From Niastella sp. (GTDB lineage: Bacteria > Bacteroidota > Bacteroidia > Chitinophagales > Chitinophagaceae), in the NCBI GenBank assembly GCA_021154515.1, contig JAJKIL010000301.1, positions 1 to 5,954 on the forward strand: DNA of 5,954 nt, in the 5' to 3' direction. Each line of letters opens with the position of its first letter. The stretch's first letter is position 1. Positions 4,436 to 5,954 of this stretch are shown piece after piece. Made by a program: the position numbers and the translations under genes. The notes under the pieces were generated by a model. That model was not told the DNA's origin and ran no database searches. It worked only from the letters and a program-made list of their open reading frames with translations.

Positions 4436-5954
4436 CTAAAACTCCGCGATCAGCGAAAGCCATCTGGCGGCAGGGGCGCCCCATACTTCTTTGTAGGTAG
4501 CCGTGTTGAATTGCGGCCAGTAAGGCTTGTCCTCATTAAACCTCGATTGCATACCCACCGGAATGCCGCCTACTGTTTCGCCTGGCAATGCAGTATATAG
4601 TTGAGGATAGTTGCTTCCTTCGCCCCACATCAATGACTGACCAAATGGATTTTTTCCTACTATCCAGAACAATTGCTGTTCGGCAATATTCATCAATTCT
4701 TTGTCCTTTAAAAACTTTCCGCATAAGGCGGCTGCTTTACCTGTTGACAGTTGAACCGCCGCATTGCCTCTGAAAGAGAACCAAACCGGGAACACTTTTA
4801 AGTAATGTTCATTATCCAGTTTAAACCCATTTTCCAACTGCTCTTTATAATCTTTGGCAGCGCCACTGAAAATACCCACCTGCACTTTGTAAAAATTGAC
4901 CGAGTCTTTTACTTCATTTATGTTATACACGCCACTTGGCGCCAGGCCATAGGGTTGTACATATTGCGTAATTGTTTTGAGATAGTTGCCAAACAGCCTG
5001 ATGGCCGCTGACCACTTTGCATAATCAGCATGATTGGGTTGGGTTTCACAAAGAGCTGTGAAAGCCTGCATATATACCTGGTCGCGCGACTGGTGCGTGT
5101 AATGCACGATGGATTTCTTGTCAAGATCGCGATAAAAGAAACCGCTGGTTTTATTGTTATCAGCCAATGGTTCAGTACGCTGACATTGCAAGGTGTATTG
5201 AATGGCTTTGGCTGCTTCGGTTGCATAATACTTGTTGCCTGTTAATTTATACAGCAAACTGGCGGCTAAAGAAATATTCGCCGAATACTGGCTGTTGGAA
5301 GCCATGGCAGCATGATCGCCGCCGCCACCAATACTGCTCAGGTCATTAAAGCCGAGGCTATCAAAACGCTTTTTAGCCATCGTAAAATCTTCAATCGCAA
5401 CCTTGCGCAGATGCTCCTTAAGTATGGCATCGTTCTCTATCATCATGGAAGCATAAGCTTCTATGCCGGCAAATACAAAGTTCTCGAACGCGCGGTTGTG
5501 AACATGTACCAGTCTTCTTTGGGTAGAATCATCTCCTGTGCCAATAAAACCATCCGTCCATAAATTAGTGCCCCAGGTTTGGGCGCGATAGCCGTTGCCG
5601 AAGCGGCCTTTAAGGATACAGTCAATACCCCATTCCGCTTCTTCCTGCAGGCGCAGAAACAGCTCCTTATTATTCTTTTCTTTAGCCCGGTTGGCCATCT
5701 CCAGCAGGGAATACACTATTTCGCCCGATTGCAGCACCTGTTGCGACATATCCGCCGCATCGTGCCAGCCTCCATTGAAAGGGAAAATTTTACCATCGAC
5801 CATTGCATGCAGATCGCTGTGGCAAACGCCGTGTTTACCCGGTACTGCATACCCACAACGTTCACAGAAAATAAAGTTCAGTACCCGCCAGGCAGAATTG
5901 TCCCAAATATTTCGGTTTATGTAAAAAGGCTTGCAGCTAACATTATTAATGCGA
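4436..5954 (-). CDS. Glycoside hydrolase family 9 (cellulase-type) enzyme, N-terminus outside the window
   Basis: The frame is open to the window edge, so the gene is 5'-truncated here. The Met codon at 5801-5803 is internal, because the 50 residues before it are clearly family sequence. 505 residues are visible, numbered from the first whole codon (5951-5953). The start of the (alpha/alpha)6 barrel shows 'FCERCGY' (29-35) and 'HGVCHSD' (41-47); Cys30, Cys33, Cys44 and His45 resemble the Cys/His cluster of GH9 enzymes that follow an Ig-like domain. 'GGWHDAAD' (61-68) is the GH9 catalytic DAGD motif with Ala for Gly; Asp65 and Asp68 are the expected water-binding residue and base. 'GKNPFGQSLMWGEG' and the C-terminal 'YKEVWGAPAARW' follow, the latter with Glu489 as the likely acid. 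It cleaves beta-glucans (endo- or exo-glucanase or beta-glucosidase; specificity not readable), probably after export. The stop is TAG, 151 bases before DoxX, so co-transcription with that unit is unlikely. Confidence 0.88.
   Translation of the reverse strand, partial: RINNVSCKPFYINRNIWDNSAWRVLNFIFCERCGYAVPGKHGVCHSDLHAMVDGKIFPFNGGWHDAADMSQQVLQSGEIVYSLLEMANRAKEKNNKELFLRLQEEAEWGIDCILKGRFGNGYRAQTWGTNLWTDGFIGTGDDSTQRRLVHVHNRAFENFVFAGIEAYASMMIENDAILKEHLRKVAIEDFTMAKKRFDSLGFNDLSSIGGGGDHAAMASNSQYSANISLAASLLYKLTGNKYYATEAAKAIQYTLQCQRTEPLADNNKTSGFFYRDLDKKSIVHYTHQSRDQVYMQAFTALCETQPNHADYAKWSAAIRLFGNYLKTITQYVQPYGLAPSGVYNINEVKDSVNFYKVQVGIFSGAAKDYKEQLENGFKLDNEHYLKVFPVWFSFRGNAAVQLSTGKAAALCGKFLKDKELMNIAEQQLFWIVGKNPFGQSLMWGEGSNYPQLYTALPGETVGGIPVGMQSRFNEDKPYWPQFNTATYKEVWGAPAARWLSLIAEF

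Noticed and set aside
4918..5226. A 102-codon minus-strand frame inside the GH9 gene.
   Set aside because: It is an out-of-frame shadow of the GH9 reading frame, which carries the family motifs throughout this stretch.
5801..5803. Met codon as the GH9 start.
   Set aside because: The frame upstream remains open to the window edge and encodes conserved GH9 residues (the CERCG and HGVCH region), so this Met is internal.

Overview
The window looks like chromosomal DNA from a Bacteroidota bacterium, most likely of the Chitinophagaceae type (Chitinophaga/Niastella-like). The grounds are the families present together (DUF5777 beta-barrel, short YceI protein, CX4CH cytochrome lipoprotein, LytTR regulator, ECF sigma factor with a Cys-containing tail, GH9 of the 'GGWHDA.D' type) and the A-rich leaders without Shine-Dalgarno sequences. 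The taxon is inferred from family resemblance only.

Layout. Every complete gene is on the minus strand, so transcription runs from high to low coordinates. In transcription order: the 3' part of a glycoside hydrolase family 9 gene (5954-4436, 5' end outside the window); a four-helix DoxX-like membrane protein (4284-3838); an ECF sigma-70 factor (3809-3144); a LytTR response regulator with a degenerate receiver (2942-2184); a c-type cytochrome lipoprotein with a GTG start (2015-1614); a secreted YceI-family protein (1592-1038); and a DUF5777 outer-membrane beta-barrel candidate (1027-152). The extreme left edge holds what appears to be the last 22 codons of a convergent plus-strand gene (1-71). 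A hairpin at 84-109 lies between the two converging units.

Likely units. Cytochrome, YceI and DUF5777 are separated by only 21 and 10 bases and look like one operon. It is preceded by a 168-base gap holding a TTGAT/ATCAA palindrome and a longer inverted repeat. DoxX and sigma are 28 bases apart and probably form a second unit, preceded by an ECF-like TGTAACC promoter candidate. The regulator stands alone between 201-base and 168-base gaps.

How they may work together (inference). A cytoplasmic control pair (ECF sigma plus a LytTR protein that probably cannot be phosphorylated) sits beside a cell-envelope set: an inner-membrane DoxX-like protein, a lipid-anchored haem protein, a periplasmic isoprenoid/quinone-binding-type YceI protein and an outer-membrane barrel. 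The theme is envelope redox or isoprenoid handling under ECF control. No histidine kinase or anti-sigma factor is visible. The GH9 enzyme is probably an unrelated neighbour. No tRNA, rRNA, CRISPR array, insertion sequence or phage gene was seen, and no gene-free stretch exceeds about 200 bases.
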